A stretch of DNA of 60,420 bases from Vagococcus fluvialis (GCF_003337315.1 NZ_QPJV01000016.1:1-60420); one strand, 5' to 3'; shown: positions 9,183 through 19,775, numbered from the stretch's first letter. The notes: generated by a model not told the origin, from the letters alone. Program-made: numbers and translations.

Positions 9183-11597
9183 ATGGCATACAATCATATT
9201 GATATTGAGAAAAAATGGCAAAATTATTGGTTAAAAAACAACACCTTCAAAACGGAAGAAAACTCTGATAAAGAGAAATTTTATGCGTTAGATATGTTTC
9301 CTTATCCATCAGGACAAGGTCTTCACGTAGGGCATCCAAAAGGTTACACATCAACAGATGTTTTATCTCGTTACAAACGAGCAAAAGGTTACAATGTTCT
9401 TCATCCAATGGGCTGGGATGCTTTTGGTTTACCTGCTGAACAGTATGCTTTAGATACAGGAAATGATCCTGCTGAATTTACAGAAAAAAATATCCAAACA
9501 TTTAAACGTCAATTAAATGAATTAGGATTTAGTTTTGATTGGGACCGTGAAATTAATACAACTGACCCGGAATATTACAAATGGACACAATGGATTTTTA
9601 CTAAATTATTTGAAAAAGGATTGGCTTATGAAGCAGAAGTTGCTGTTAACTGGTGTCCAGCTTTAGGAACTGTTTTAGCTAATGAAGAAGTTATTGATGG
9701 TAAGTCAGAACGTGGTGGACATCCTGTGTACCGTGTACCAATGAAACAGTGGATGCTTAAAATTACTGCTTATGCAGATCGTTTAATTGATGATTTAGAT
9801 GATATTAACTGGCCTGAAAGTGTTAAAGATATGCAAAGAAACTGGATTGGTCGTTCTGAGGGCGCGAATGTGACTTTTAAAGTTAAAGATACTGATAAAG
9901 AATTTACAGTATTTACAACACGTCCAGATACTTTATTTGGTGCAACCTATGCTGTATTAGCTCCTGAATTAAAGTTGGTTCAAGAGATTGTTACACCTGA
10001 ACAAAAAGAAGCCATTGATGCTTATATTAAAGAAGCAGAAAAGAAAACAGATTTAGACCGTACAGAGCTATCAAAAGAAAAAACAGGTGTCTTTACGGGA
10101 GCGTATGCGATTAATCCAGTAAACGGGAAAGAAATGCCAATCTGGATTGCTGATTACGTTCTCTCAACTTATGGAACTGGGGCAATTATGGCCGTTCCTG
10201 CTCATGACGAGCGTGACTATGATTTTGCTAAAGCTTTTGATTTAGAGATTATCCCAGTTTTAGAAGGTGGAGATATTGAAAAAGAAGCTTATACAGAAGA
10301 TGGCGCTCATATTAACTCAGGCTTTTTAGATGGACTTGCAAAAGACGCAGCAATTGAAAAGATGATTACTTGGTTAGAGGAAAATGAAGTAGGTAAAAAA
10401 GAAACAAGTTACCGTCTACGTGATTGGTTATTCTCTCGTCAACGCTATTGGGGTGAGCCGATACCAATTATTCATTGGGAAGATGGTTCAATGACAGCTG
10501 TTCCAGAAAACGAGTTACCATTAGTATTACCAAAAGCTACTGATATTAAACCAAGTGGAACAGGCGAATCACCATTAGCTAACATGGAAGATTGGATTAA
10601 TGTTGTTGATGAAAAAACTGGTATGAAAGGTCGCCGTGAAACAAACACAATGCCGCAATGGGCAGGAAGTTCATGGTATTACCTACGTTTTATCGACCCA
10701 CATAACACAGAAGCCTTAGCTGATCCTGAGAAATTAAAAGAATGGTTGCCTGTTGATGTTTATTTAGGTGGAGCAGAACATGCAGTACTTCATTTACTAT
10801 ATGCTCGTTTCTGGCATAAATTCTTATATGATATCGGTGTAGTATCAACAAAAGAGCCATTCCAAACGCTTTACAATCAAGGGATGATTTTAGGTGAGGG
10901 CAATGAAAAAATGTCTAAATCTAAAGGAAATGTTGTCAATCCTGATGATGTTGTTAAAGAATTTGGTGCTGATACATTAAGACTTTACGAAATGTTCATG
11001 GGGCCACTTGATGCCTCTGTTGCTTGGAGTGAAAAAGGTCTTGAAGGAAGCCGTAAATTCTTAGACCGCGTATGGCGTTTATATATTGATGATAACGCAA
11101 TTTTACGTGACCGTATTACAATGCATAATGATGGTAAATTAACAAAAGTTTACCACCAAACAGTGAAAAAAGTTGGCGAAGATATTGATCAACTACACTT
11201 TAATACAGCTATTTCTCAATTAATGATTTTTGTAAATGAAGCTTATAAAGCTGAGGCTTTACCAGTAGAATATATGACTGGTTTCTTACAACTATTAGCT
11301 CCAATTGCACCATTTGTTTCTGAAGAATTATGGGAGAGAATGGGACATAAAGAAAGTATCAGTTTAGCAACTTGGCCAACTTATGATGAAAAAGAATTAG
11401 TTGAAGATGAGATCGAAGTTATCTTCCAAGTTAATGGTAAATTAAAAGCTCGCGTAAGTGTTGCTAATGGTTTATCAAAAGATGAATTAGAAAAAGTTGC
11501 CTTTGAAAATGAGCAAATAAAATCAGCTATTGATGGCAAAACAGTCCGTAAAGTAATTGCGGTTCCAAATAAATTAGTTAATATAGTAGCTAATTAA
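9183..11597 (+). CDS. leuS: Leucyl-tRNA synthetase
   Basis: 804 residues, the normal length for a bacterial LeuRS. It charges tRNA-Leu with leucine in the cytoplasm. The class I signature HVGH is near residue 50 (in [17 protein letters not shown]). The connective-peptide editing domain is present ([12 protein letters not shown] and the later [16 protein letters not shown]). The KMSKS loop lies near residue 577. The C-terminal anticodon-binding and small LeuRS domains are complete. AGGAGG sits seven bases before the ATG. Control is by the T-box immediately upstream. Confidence 0.98.
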   Translation: MAYNHIDIEKKWQNYWLKNNTFKTEENSDKEKFYALDMFPYPSGQGLHVGHPKGYTSTDVLSRYKRAKGYNVLHPMGWDAFGLPAEQYALDTGNDPAEFTEKNIQTFKRQLNELGFSFDWDREINTTDPEYYKWTQWIFTKLFEKGLAYEAEVAVNWCPALGTVLANEEVIDGKSERGGHPVYRVPMKQWMLKITAYADRLIDDLDDINWPESVKDMQRNWIGRSEGANVTFKVKDTDKEFTVFTTRPDTLFGATYAVLAPELKLVQEIVTPEQKEAIDAYIKEAEKKTDLDRTELSKEKTGVFTGAYAINPVNGKEMPIWIADYVLSTYGTGAIMAVPAHDERDYDFAKAFDLEIIPVLEGGDIEKEAYTEDGAHINSGFLDGLAKDAAIEKMITWLEENEVGKKETSYRLRDWLFSRQRYWGEPIPIIHWEDGSMTAVPENELPLVLPKATDIKPSGTGESPLANMEDWINVVDEKTGMKGRRETNTMPQWAGSSWYYLRFIDPHNTEALADPEKLKEWLPVDVYLGGAEHAVLHLLYARFWHKFLYDIGVVSTKEPFQTLYNQGMILGEGNEKMSKSKGNVVNPDDVVKEFGADTLRLYEMFMGPLDASVAWSEKGLEGSRKFLDRVWRLYIDDNAILRDRITMHNDGKLTKVYHQTVKKVGEDIDQLHFNTAISQLMIFVNEAYKAEALPVEYMTGFLQLLAPIAPFVSEELWERMGHKESISLATWPTYDEKELVEDEIEVIFQVNGKLKARVSVANGLSKDELEKVAFENEQIKSAIDGKTVRKVIAVPNKLVNIVAN

Positions 11598-11701
11598 ATT
11601 TCTTTGTCAAAAAGTGTTTAAAAATTGTTAAAAGAGTTTGCATAAAGAGGTGTAAATCGCTACAATTATAAGCAGTATGATGAAGAAAGTTGGATAGAAA
11701 C

Positions 11702-13348
11702 ATGTCGAATCAAGATGCCTCTTTTGAGGGTAACTCTAAAGAGTTAAATGCTAAAGAAAAAATGGTTCGCGGTTCCCTATGGATGACAATTGGTAATGTG
11801 TTATCACGTTTGTTAGGGGCAATCTATATTGTACCTTGGTACTTATGGATGGGAGAAAATGCAAAAGTAGCGAACAGTTTATTCAATAAAGGTTACAATA
11901 TTTACGCATTATTTTTAATGATAGCGACAGCTGGAATTCCAGGGGCTATTGCTAAACAAATTTCTTATTACAATTCACAAAATGAATATCGAGTCAGTCA
12001 AAGACTTTTTAAACGAACGTTGATTATTATGGCAGGCTTTGGTGTGTTATGTGCAGGAGTTATGTATATGTTAGCTCCTGTCCTAGCTGCTGGAGATAAA
12101 AACTTAATTCCTGTTATGAGAGCATTAAGTGTAGCCGTATTAATTTTCCCAAGTATGAGTGTTATTCGTGGGTATTTCCAAGGTAATCAAGATATGATGC
12201 CTTCTGCGGTTTCTCAAATTATTGAACAAGTAGCACGTGTATTCTACATGTTGTTAACTGCTTTTGTAATTATGAAAATGACTACAGGTGATTATGTAGC
12301 AGCTGTTGTTCAATCAACATTTGCAGCTTTTATCGGAATGCTTGGAGCTTACGGGGCATTGATTTGGTTCTATATGAAACAAAAACCTGAGATGGACCGC
12401 TTAGTTGCTGGCAGTAACAATGAAATCAAAGTATCTGAAACTGGTTTAGTAAAAGAGATGATTAAAGAAGCCATTCCATTTATTATTGTGGGTTCTGCGA
12501 TTACCATTTTCAAACTAGTTGACCAATATACTTTTGAGCCGATTATGAGTGGGTTTACTAATTTTTCTAAAGAACAATTATCTGCTTTGTTCAGTATTTT
12601 TAGTGCTAATCCAGATAAATTAGTCATGATTATTATTTCTCTGGCTGCTGGTATGGCTATGACAAGTTTACCTCTTGTAACAGAAGCCTATACTAAAAAA
12701 GATGAAGCTGGATTAGCTAAATTAATTAGTGATAATATCCAATTACTATTTTTAATTATGATGCCAGCCACGTTTGGAATGATAACTTTAGCCACACCAA
12801 TGTATGTCTTCTTTTATCAACCAGATGCTTTAGGAATTAATGTCTTGATAGAAGCAAGCTATGTGGGATTAATTATGGGATACTTCATTTTAGTTTCAAC
12901 TACCTTGCAAGGGCTTTATAAAAATGGGGATGCTATTTTTTATCTAGGTGTTGGACTGTTAATTAAGATAGTTTTACAGTATCCAATGATTCGTAGTTTT
13001 GAAGTGTATGGACCGCTACTTGCATCAGCAATTGGTTTTTCTGTCTCAGCCTACTTCATGACAAAAAGAATTCATAGCATTACGAAATTTAATTACTCAT
13101 TAACGGTTAGAAGAATCATCCTGATTTTTATTTTAAGTCTGTTAATGTCAGGAACAGTATTTGTTGTTAGATCATTCTTATATCTATTCTTAAATCCAGA
13201 GCGTAAATTCCAGGCTATGATGATTATTTTATTATCTGTTTCAGCAGGAATTGCCGTGTATGGATGGATGGCTTTAAAAACAAGGCTTGCAGATAAGTTA
13301 TTAGGTGATAAGGTAGCAAAAATTAGAACGAAACTAAAAATTAAGTAA
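11702..13348 (+). CDS. ytgP: Polysaccharide/lipid II flippase of the MOP family (YtgP, MurJ-like)
   Basis: About 548 residues with roughly 14 predicted transmembrane segments and the N-terminal family motif SRLLGAIYIVPWYLWMG. Homologues in streptococci (YtgP) can replace E. coli MurJ, so the likely job is flipping lipid II to the outer face of the membrane. The position upstream of rsuA and pepV matches the Bacillus and enterococcal order. The start is uncertain: ATG at 11702 or an in-frame TTG at 11690; a weak GAAGAAAG lies before both. A terminator follows. Confidence 0.85.
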   Translation: MSNQDASFEGNSKELNAKEKMVRGSLWMTIGNVLSRLLGAIYIVPWYLWMGENAKVANSLFNKGYNIYALFLMIATAGIPGAIAKQISYYNSQNEYRVSQRLFKRTLIIMAGFGVLCAGVMYMLAPVLAAGDKNLIPVMRALSVAVLIFPSMSVIRGYFQGNQDMMPSAVSQIIEQVARVFYMLLTAFVIMKMTTGDYVAAVVQSTFAAFIGMLGAYGALIWFYMKQKPEMDRLVAGSNNEIKVSETGLVKEMIKEAIPFIIVGSAITIFKLVDQYTFEPIMSGFTNFSKEQLSALFSIFSANPDKLVMIIISLAAGMAMTSLPLVTEAYTKKDEAGLAKLISDNIQLLFLIMMPATFGMITLATPMYVFFYQPDALGINVLIEASYVGLIMGYFILVSTTLQGLYKNGDAIFYLGVGLLIKIVLQYPMIRSFEVYGPLLASAIGFSVSAYFMTKRIHSITKFNYSLTVRRIILIFILSLLMSGTVFVVRSFLYLFLNPERKFQAMMIILLSVSAGIAVYGWMALKTRLADKLLGDKVAKIRTKLKIK

Positions 13349-13350
13349 AG

Positions 13351-13385
13351 TGATAGAAACAGATTTTCTGTTTCTATCTTTTTCT
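13351..13385 (+). terminator. Terminator after ytgP
   Basis: Perfect hairpin GATAGAAACAGA-TTT-TCTGTTTCTATC followed by TTTTTC, starting three bases after the ytgP stop. Confidence 0.85.
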
Positions 13386-13404
13386 TTATCAAAAGGAGTA
13401 GACA

Positions 13405-14127
13405 ATGAGATTAGATAAGTTTTTAAGTCATACTGGTTTTGGCTCACGAAAAGAAGTCAAAGAGCTATTGAAGAAAAAAAGAGTGGCTGTAAATGGCGTT
13501 GTAAATAAAGATGGCAAAACTAATTTAGTACTAGAGAAAGATGAAATTTGTGTAGACAATGAAAAAGTAATCTATCAAGAATTTTTCTATTATATGCTGA
13601 ATAAACCAAAAGGTGTCATTTCAGCCACAGAAGATCCAAGTCATCGAACAGTTATTGATTTAATTAGTCAGGAAGATTTGAAAAAAGGGTTATTTCCTGT
13701 GGGAAGATTAGACAAGGACACAACAGGTTTATTACTAATTACAAATGATGGAGAATTATCTCATCAATTACTTTCGCCAAAGAAAAAGGTTGCTAAAGTT
13801 TATCAAGCAAAAGTTGTAGGAGTTATGACAGCAGAGGATCAAGAAGTCTTTGCTAAAGGAGTAACTATAAGTGGTAATGAATTATGTTTGCCAGCTAAAT
13901 TAACTATTCTAGAAGTCAATGAACTAGAGAATACTTGTCAGATTGAGCTAGAAATCATGGAAGGAAAATTTCATCAAGTGAAGCGAATGGTTGAGGCTGT
14001 TGGTAAAAAAGTTGTTGAATTAAACCGTCTTAGTATGGGAGGCTTAATATTAGATAATCAGTTAAAAAGAGGTAGCTATAGAAGTTTAACTAAAAATGAA
14101 ATTCAAAAATTAACGGAGAAAAAATAG
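13405..14127 (+). CDS. rsuA: 16S rRNA pseudouridine synthase RsuA family
   Basis: 240 residues. An S4 RNA-binding domain (about 1-60, MRLDKFLSHTGFGSRKEV) is followed by the RsuA/RluB catalytic domain. The catalytic aspartate is expected to be D103 in GRLDKDTTGL. The enzyme converts a uridine of 16S rRNA (position 516 in E. coli) to pseudouridine. In Firmicutes this gene commonly lies next to ytgP, as here. AAAGGAG is nine bases upstream of the ATG. The exact target base in this organism is inferred from the family. Confidence 0.9.
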   Translation: MRLDKFLSHTGFGSRKEVKELLKKKRVAVNGVVNKDGKTNLVLEKDEICVDNEKVIYQEFFYYMLNKPKGVISATEDPSHRTVIDLISQEDLKKGLFPVGRLDKDTTGLLLITNDGELSHQLLSPKKKVAKVYQAKVVGVMTAEDQEVFAKGVTISGNELCLPAKLTILEVNELENTCQIELEIMEGKFHQVKRMVEAVGKKVVELNRLSMGGLILDNQLKRGSYRSLTKNEIQKLTEKK

Positions 14128-14209
14128 AAATAATAAAATAAATTATCAAATTTTACGAAAAAATGATATGATGACTTCATATAAAGGAAACAATGGAGGG
14201 ATTACAAGG

Positions 14210-15613
14210 ATGACAATTGATTGGAGAAAAGAAGTCGAAGCTCGTCGCGAAGACTTAATGAAAGACTTATTTGATTTATTACGTGTACCAAGTGTACGTG
14301 AAGATGATAAAGCAACAGAGGATGCTCCTGTAGGACCAGGCCCAAAAGCAGCTCTTTTAAAATTTTTAGAGATTGGTGAAAGAGATGGTTTCTTAACTAA
14401 AAATGTTGATAACTATGCAGGACATATTGAATACGGTACTGGAGACGAGACTTTAGGAATTTTTGGTCACGTTGACGTAGTACCAGTTGGATCTGGTTGG
14501 GATTCAGAACCATTTTCACCAGAAATTCGTGATAATCGTATTTACGCTCGTGGAGCAAGTGATGATAAGGGCCCTACAATGGCAGCTTATTACGCGTTAA
14601 AAATTATTAAAGAATTAGAATTACCAGTTTCAAAACGCACTCGTGTTATCATTGGAACAGATGAAGAGAGCGAATGGAAATGTATGGATCACTACTTAAA
14701 AATTGAAGAAACACCTGACTTTGGTTTTTCACCAGATGCAGAGTTTCCAATTATTAATGGTGAAAAAGGAAATACAACAATTCTTTTAGAAGTTGCTGGA
14801 AAAAATGAAGGAACATTACGTTTAGTTTCATTTAATTCAGGTCAACGTGCTAATATGGTACCAGATTTTGCTGAAGCAGTTGTAGAGGTTTCTGGTGATA
14901 TTGCGGCATTTTCTAAAGAATATGATGAATATTTAGCTGAATTACCTGTAACAGGTGAAATTAGTGTAGAAGGAAGTATGGCAACCATTAAATTATTTGG
15001 CGCGGCAGCTCATGGTGCGATGCCAGAAAAAGGAATCAATGCAGGAACTTATTTAGCTAACTTCTTAAGCTACTATGATTTCTCTGGACCTGCTAAAGAT
15101 TTCGTAACAGTTGTTGCTGATTACATTCATTTAGATACAGAAGGCAATCGTTTTGGTGTTAACTACGTAGATGACATTATGGGTGCTTTATCAATGAACG
15201 CTGGTGTTTTTGTATTTGATGAGAAAAAAGACAACAATACAATTACATTAAACTTCAGATTCCCTAAAGGAATAACAGCTGAAGAAATTGCTAAAGCAAT
15301 TGAAGAAAAAGTTGCTAACACAAGCGCTAAAGTTATTTTAACAAGTAGTAAAGAGCCACATTATGTGTCACCAGAAGATCCATTGGTGAAAACATTATTA
15401 GCTGTTTACGAAGATCATACAGGTCTTAAAGGACATGAGCAATCAATTGGTGGTGGAACATTTGGCCGTCTATTAGAACGCGGTGTTGCTTACGGCGCTA
15501 TGTTCCCAGATAGTATTGATACAATGCACCAAAAGAATGAATTTATTTCAGTAGATGACTTAATTAATGCAACAGTTATCTATGCTGATGCGATTTATCG
15601 TTTAATTAAATAG
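14210..15613 (+). CDS. pepV: Zinc dipeptidase PepV (M20 family)
   Basis: 467 residues, matching the usual PepV length. It is a cytosolic metallopeptidase that splits dipeptides. Metal ligands and catalytic residues of family M20 are visible in order: GHVDVVP, RGASDDKG, GTDEESEWKC, SPDAEFP and a late TMHQKNE. The start at 14210 has GGAGGG nine bases upstream and gives the family N-terminus; an upstream ATG (14168) only adds a non-conserved tail. Monocistronic, with its own terminator. Confidence 0.93.
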   Translation: MTIDWRKEVEARREDLMKDLFDLLRVPSVREDDKATEDAPVGPGPKAALLKFLEIGERDGFLTKNVDNYAGHIEYGTGDETLGIFGHVDVVPVGSGWDSEPFSPEIRDNRIYARGASDDKGPTMAAYYALKIIKELELPVSKRTRVIIGTDEESEWKCMDHYLKIEETPDFGFSPDAEFPIINGEKGNTTILLEVAGKNEGTLRLVSFNSGQRANMVPDFAEAVVEVSGDIAAFSKEYDEYLAELPVTGEISVEGSMATIKLFGAAAHGAMPEKGINAGTYLANFLSYYDFSGPAKDFVTVVADYIHLDTEGNRFGVNYVDDIMGALSMNAGVFVFDEKKDNNTITLNFRFPKGITAEEIAKAIEEKVANTSAKVILTSSKEPHYVSPEDPLVKTLLAVYEDHTGLKGHEQSIGGGTFGRLLERGVAYGAMFPDSIDTMHQKNEFISVDDLINATVIYADAIYRLIK

Positions 15614-15625
15614 TTAGATTGTGAA

Positions 15626-15655
15626 AGAAGACATTAATGATAATGTCTTCTTTTT
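15626..15655 (+). terminator. Terminator after pepV
   Basis: Hairpin GAAGACATTA-ATGA-TAATGTCTTC followed by T7, shortly after the pepV stop. Confidence 0.88.
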
Positions 15656-15961
15656 TTGTGCCTTTAATTAAAAGTAATCTCTATTTTGATATGTGAATAA
15701 AAAAACAGAAAAAAAGGTAAGAAATACTAAAATGTGTTTTTAGTTAATTGGACTAGATGGTTATTTAATTTTTGGATTAGCATTTATTATTAGAATTTTT
15801 TAATTATGTATAAAATATTTTTCATTTTTGACAATGTCTAAAATTAAGCGAAATAAGTAAAGAAAGCGTGTTATTTTAATTGAAAATAACATACTTTTTT
15901 CAGTTAAAATGAAAGTTAATTACATCACATAAGAGCCCCGCCTACAATTAATGAACAAAAC
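15656..15961. other. Noncoding AT-rich stretch upstream of the CnaB gene
   Basis: No gene. A possible sigma-A -35 box TTGACA lies at 15826-15831. A perfect inverted repeat GTTATTTT-AATT-GAAAATAAC (15870-15890) followed by ATACTTTTTT looks like a terminator placed between that promoter and the downstream frame. No ribosome binding site or signal-peptide coding sequence was found. Confidence 0.5.
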
Positions 15962-17857
15962 ATGCATACAAATACAAAAGCAATGGAACCAACAACAGTT
16001 TCTGGAGTGAAAACATGGTCAGATGACAATAACCGAGATGGAGTCCGTCCAGAATCAATCGAAATTCAGTTATTAGCAGATGGTCAACCAGCTTTAGATT
16101 TAGCTGGAAAACCTGTTAAATCTTTAACTGTAAAAGGTGGAAGTACTGCCAAAACATGGTCATATGAATTTACAAATATTCCAAAACACAGAACTGTTGA
16201 GACAGGTAAAGTAGCTGAAAAAGCTGAGGAAATTGTTTATACAGTTAAAGAAGTGATGAGTGACGCGTTAAAAACGAATAAATATGTTTCAAAAGCAACA
16301 GATATGAATGTAACAAATAGTCGAGAAATTGAATTAACCCAAATTTCAGGAATAAAAACATGGTCAGATGATAATAACCGAGACGGAGTTCGCCCAGAAT
16401 CAATCGAAGTTCAGTTATTAGCAGATGGAAAACCTGCTTTAGATAAAGACGGTAAAGAAATTCCAGTCAAAGAAGTAAAAGGTGGAAACACAGTACAGGA
16501 ATGGACTTATGAATTTAAAGATTTACCAAAACATAAAGCAGTAAAAGCAGACGAAGAGTTAGTAGAAGAAGCTAACAGAGCGATTGTTTATACAGTTAAA
16601 GAAATAGTGAGTGAAGAGCTAGATTCTAATAACTACACATCAAAAACAACAGATATGAATGTAACAAATAGTCGTCCTATTGAGTTAACAGAAGTATCAG
16701 GAGTGAAAACATGGTCAGATGATAATAACCGAGACGGAGTTCGTCCAGAATCAATCGAAGTTCAGTTATTAGCAGATGGCAAGCCAGCTTTAGATAAAGA
16801 CGGTAAAGAAATTTCAGTTCAAACTGTAACAGGTGGAAACACAGAAGTAGAATGGACATATGAATTTAAAGATTTACCAAAACATAAAGCAGTAAAAGCA
16901 GGCGAAGAGTTAGTAGAAGAAGCTGATAGAGCTATTGTTTACTCAGTGAAAGAGGAAGCAGTTGAAGGATATACATCTAAAGTAGATGGTATGAATATAA
17001 CAAATAGTCGCGAAATTGAGTTAACGGAAGTATCAGGTAAGAAAATCTGGAATGATAACGAAAATCGTAGTGGCGCTCGTCCAAAATCAATCGAAGTTCA
17101 ATTATTAGCAGATGGTCAACCAGCTTTAGATAAAGAAGGTAAAGAAATTCCAGTCAAAGAAGTAAAAGGTGGAAACACAGAAGTAGAATGGACATACGAA
17201 TTTACCAATTTACCAAAATATAAAGCAGTAAAAGTAGGAGAAGAGTTAGTAGAAGAAGCTGACAGAGCGATTGTTTATACTGTAAAAGAAGTAATTAGCG
17301 AAGACTTAGCTAAGAATGGTTATATTGCTGTAGAAAATGGAATGGATGTAACTAATACACGTGAAGTGATTGAAATTCCAGTAACCAAAATTTGGAAAGA
17401 TGCTAACAATAAAGATGGTGTCCGCCCAGAGTCAATTAAAGTCCAATTATTAGCAGATGGTAAAGAAGCTAAAGATGTTAAAGGTGAAAAAATCATTAGT
17501 GAAGTAACAGGTTCAATGAAGTCTAACGAATGGATTGATACTTTCAAGAATTTACCTAAATTTGCTAATGGTAAAGAAATTAAATACTCTGTAAAAGAGA
17601 TTGAAATTTCTAAAGAATATGAAGTGACATATAGTGATGATACATTTACAATCACTAACACCCACACACCTAAAGAAGTACCAACGTCAGGTGTAAAATC
17701 TACAAACAACAAGTCTAATAACAATAAATCTGGTTATTTACCTAAGACTGGTGAAGCAGAAACAACTGCTTTAGTGAACTTAGGAGTGACAATGATTGTT
17801 ATCTTCTTAATGAGCCATATTTGGTTAAGCCAAAGAAGAACATCAAAAGAAGACTAA
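15962..17857 (+). CDS. CnaB-repeat LPXTG surface protein, apparently truncated at the 5' end
   Basis: 631 residues made of five CnaB-type domains of about 110-117 residues, then a linker, the sortase signal LPKTG (593-597), a hydrophobic segment and a positive tail. Each repeat keeps the isopeptide triad pattern: K in V/I-S-G-x-K-x-W, E in Y-T/S-V-K-E, and N in V/I-T-N. Such stalks lift an adhesive head from the cell wall. There is no signal peptide, no head domain and no ribosome binding site before the ATG. The open frame extends upstream to 15920, and its first residues lead straight into repeat 1. It therefore looks like the 3' part of a larger adhesin gene; expression as written is doubtful. 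Confidence 0.75.
   Translation: MHTNTKAMEPTTVSGVKTWSDDNNRDGVRPESIEIQLLADGQPALDLAGKPVKSLTVKGGSTAKTWSYEFTNIPKHRTVETGKVAEKAEEIVYTVKEVMSDALKTNKYVSKATDMNVTNSREIELTQISGIKTWSDDNNRDGVRPESIEVQLLADGKPALDKDGKEIPVKEVKGGNTVQEWTYEFKDLPKHKAVKADEELVEEANRAIVYTVKEIVSEELDSNNYTSKTTDMNVTNSRPIELTEVSGVKTWSDDNNRDGVRPESIEVQLLADGKPALDKDGKEISVQTVTGGNTEVEWTYEFKDLPKHKAVKAGEELVEEADRAIVYSVKEEAVEGYTSKVDGMNITNSREIELTEVSGKKIWNDNENRSGARPKSIEVQLLADGQPALDKEGKEIPVKEVKGGNTEVEWTYEFTNLPKYKAVKVGEELVEEADRAIVYTVKEVISEDLAKNGYIAVENGMDVTNTREVIEIPVTKIWKDANNKDGVRPESIKVQLLADGKEAKDVKGEKIISEVTGSMKSNEWIDTFKNLPKFANGKEIKYSVKEIEISKEYEVTYSDDTFTITNTHTPKEVPTSGVKSTNNKSNNNKSGYLPKTGEAETTALVNLGVTMIVIFLMSHIWLSQRRTSKED
15992..17380 (+). repeat. Direct repeats encoding CnaB modules
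   Basis: Four DNA-similar units of about 330-360 bases and a fifth, more diverged one. Units 2 and 3 (the TCAGGA... starts at 16346 and 16697, 351 bases apart) are the closest pair. All spacings keep the reading frame. Confidence 0.75.
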
Positions 17858-17862
17858 TTAAA

Positions 17863-17910
17863 AAAATCGCATTTCAAGGAGAATGATTCCTTGAGGGCGA
17901 TTTTTTTGCT
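17863..17910 (+). terminator. Terminator after the LPXTG gene
   Basis: Hairpin AAAAATCGC...GCGATTTTTTT with an inner stem TCAAGGAGAATGATTCCTTGA, ending in T7. Confidence 0.8.
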
Positions 17911-17946
17911 ATATTATGAAGTAAGACAAGAGGGGGGAATCTAAAT

Positions 17947-18792
17947 ATGACGGTTCTAGCAGATTTATCCAAATTAACAGATTTAACACCGAATGAAAAA
18001 GAGTTAGTTAGCTATATTAAAAAGAATCCTAAAGAAGTTTTATCCATGTCGTCAAAAGAGTTGGCAGAAGCCTCTTTTGTGTCAGTAGCGACACTTTACC
18101 GGCTACTAAGTAAACTAAACTAAACTAGTTTTAGTGATTTAAAGGTTAGTTTGGCCACTAATGTTAGAGATGATTTGATGCCTGTTGATCCAGATTATCC
18201 AATTCAGGAAACAGATACGACACACACTAGCATCCAAAAAATGAAATCTTTGTATCAGCAAACTCTAGATGATACGTTTGTTTTGTTTGATGAGAAAACT
18301 ATGGAAAATAGTATCGCTTTAATGAATCAGGCAAAAGTGATTGATGTCTATTCTTCATCAGCTAATCTACATTTAGCTAAAAACTTTAAGTTTCAAATGC
18401 AGGAAATTGGTTGTTTGATTAATGTACCTGATGAGGATTACGTTCAAAGGCTTTCTGCTGCTAATAGTGATGAGAATCATTTGGCGATTGTGATTTCTTA
18501 TGGTGGTCGTGGGCAGACGACGATTGAAGTAATGAAGATTTTAGAGGAGAATAAGACACCAATTTTATTAATTACTTCCTCTCAAAATAATCCATTTTTA
18601 GAGAAAGCAACGGAAGTTTTATATCTATCATCTAATGAAAATCACTACAATAAAATTTCATCTTTTTCGACGCGATTTTCTATTTTAATGGTGCTTGATG
18701 TTTTATATGCGAATTATTTTAATCAAAATTCTTTGGCGAATAAAGAGTATAAATTAGCTAATTATCAAAAAATGAATCGTGATTTGACATAG
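17947..18792 (+). pseudogene. RpiR-family sugar-responsive regulator interrupted by an in-frame stop
   Basis: Read through one TAA, this frame gives a 281-residue RpiR protein. It has an N-terminal helix-turn-helix (residues 1-80, with SMSSKELAEASFVSVATLYRL) and a C-terminal SIS sugar-phosphate domain (about 110-250). The TAA at 18121-18123 falls at the end of the recognition-helix region, in KLN-stop-TSFSDLKVSL, inside a GTAAACTAAACTAAACTAG stretch that looks like slippage of a CTAAA unit. The downstream part alone (from 18151) would be a SIS domain with no DNA-binding part. Upstream lies AGAGGGG, a good ribosome binding site. A sequencing error is possible. Confidence 0.75.
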
Positions 18793-18906
18793 TTTTTTCA
18801 CTTTTATTGGCATTTGATTTGTTTTTGATAAAGAGTTTTCAACTTACTTAAGATTCCTTTAATTAGGTATTTTTTGTGTTACTCTTTGTTTGAGGAGATG
18901 AGGATA

Positions 18907-19740
18907 ATGAAAGCAATTGTTTTAGATATTGATGGCACATTATTAACTAGTGAAAAGAAACTTTCAAAATTGACAAAAGCAAGTTTATTAAAAGCTCAAA
19001 AGCAAGGTGTTAAAGTTATTTTAGCTTCTGGAAGGCCAACGACAGGTATGCTAGATTTGGCTGAGGAGTTAGAGTTAGCTAAATATGATGGCTACCTTGT
19101 CTCATATAATGGTTCAAAAGTGATTGATGTAAAAACTGGTGAGGAATTATTCAATCAAGCTATGACTGTTGAAGAGGGAAAAGCTGTTTTAGAGCATATG
19201 AAGCAATTTGATGTGACGGTGATGATTGATAAAGATGATTATATGTACACAAATGACGTCTTTAGTTGTACTCTTGATTATAAAGGTCAGCCTCTGAATA
19301 TTGTGGAATATGAGTCTCGCGGTGGTAAATATAAGTTATGTGAGAAAGATGATTTAGCAGAATTTTTGGATTATCCAATTAATAAAATATTAACAGCTAG
19401 CAAACCTGAGTATTTAAAGGAGGTCTACCAGGAAATGAAAGCTCCTTTTAACAATAAACTAAACTGTGTCTTTACGGCAGATTTTTATTTTGAATTTACA
19501 GCACAACATATTGATAAAGCTAAAGCTCTTGATACTGTCTTATCACCACTTGGAATTGAGCGAAAAGATGTGATTGCTTTTGGAGATGGGCACAATGATA
19601 TAACAATGCTTGCTTATGCTGGAATGGGTGTTGCTATGGAAAATGCAGTTTCAGAATTAAAGCGTGTTGCAGATTTTGAAACTAATTCAAATGACGAAGA
19701 GGGCATTGCTAATTTTTTAGAAGAACATTTATTTAGTTAA
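18907..19740 (+). CDS. Cof-type HAD-IIB sugar/cofactor phosphatase
   Basis: 277 residues of the Cof/YidA type. Motif I DIDGTLLTS contains the nucleophilic aspartate, motif II is ILASGRP, and motif IV is FGDGHNDITML. The HAD-IIB cap domain (about 85-190) is complete. These cytosolic enzymes remove phosphate from sugar phosphates, FMN or other small substrates; the sequence does not fix which. The ATG at 18907 follows GATGAGGAT. An upstream in-frame ATG at 18874 would add a non-conserved leader. Its position after the broken RpiR gene hints at former joint control of sugar-phosphate metabolism, which is inference. Confidence 0.85.
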   Translation: MKAIVLDIDGTLLTSEKKLSKLTKASLLKAQKQGVKVILASGRPTTGMLDLAEELELAKYDGYLVSYNGSKVIDVKTGEELFNQAMTVEEGKAVLEHMKQFDVTVMIDKDDYMYTNDVFSCTLDYKGQPLNIVEYESRGGKYKLCEKDDLAEFLDYPINKILTASKPEYLKEVYQEMKAPFNNKLNCVFTADFYFEFTAQHIDKAKALDTVLSPLGIERKDVIAFGDGHNDITMLAYAGMGVAMENAVSELKRVADFETNSNDEEGIANFLEEHLFS

Positions 19741-19743
19741 CTG

Positions 19744-19775
19744 TGAAGAAGTCTGTGGAGGGCTTCTTTTTTTGT
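19744..19775 (+). terminator. Terminator after the HAD phosphatase gene
   Basis: Short hairpin AGAAGTC...GGGCTTCT followed by T7, four bases after the stop codon. Confidence 0.6.

Noticed and set aside
15992-17380. CRISPR-like array
   Set aside because: The repeats are long, in frame and encode CnaB domains. There are no short spacers and no cas genes.
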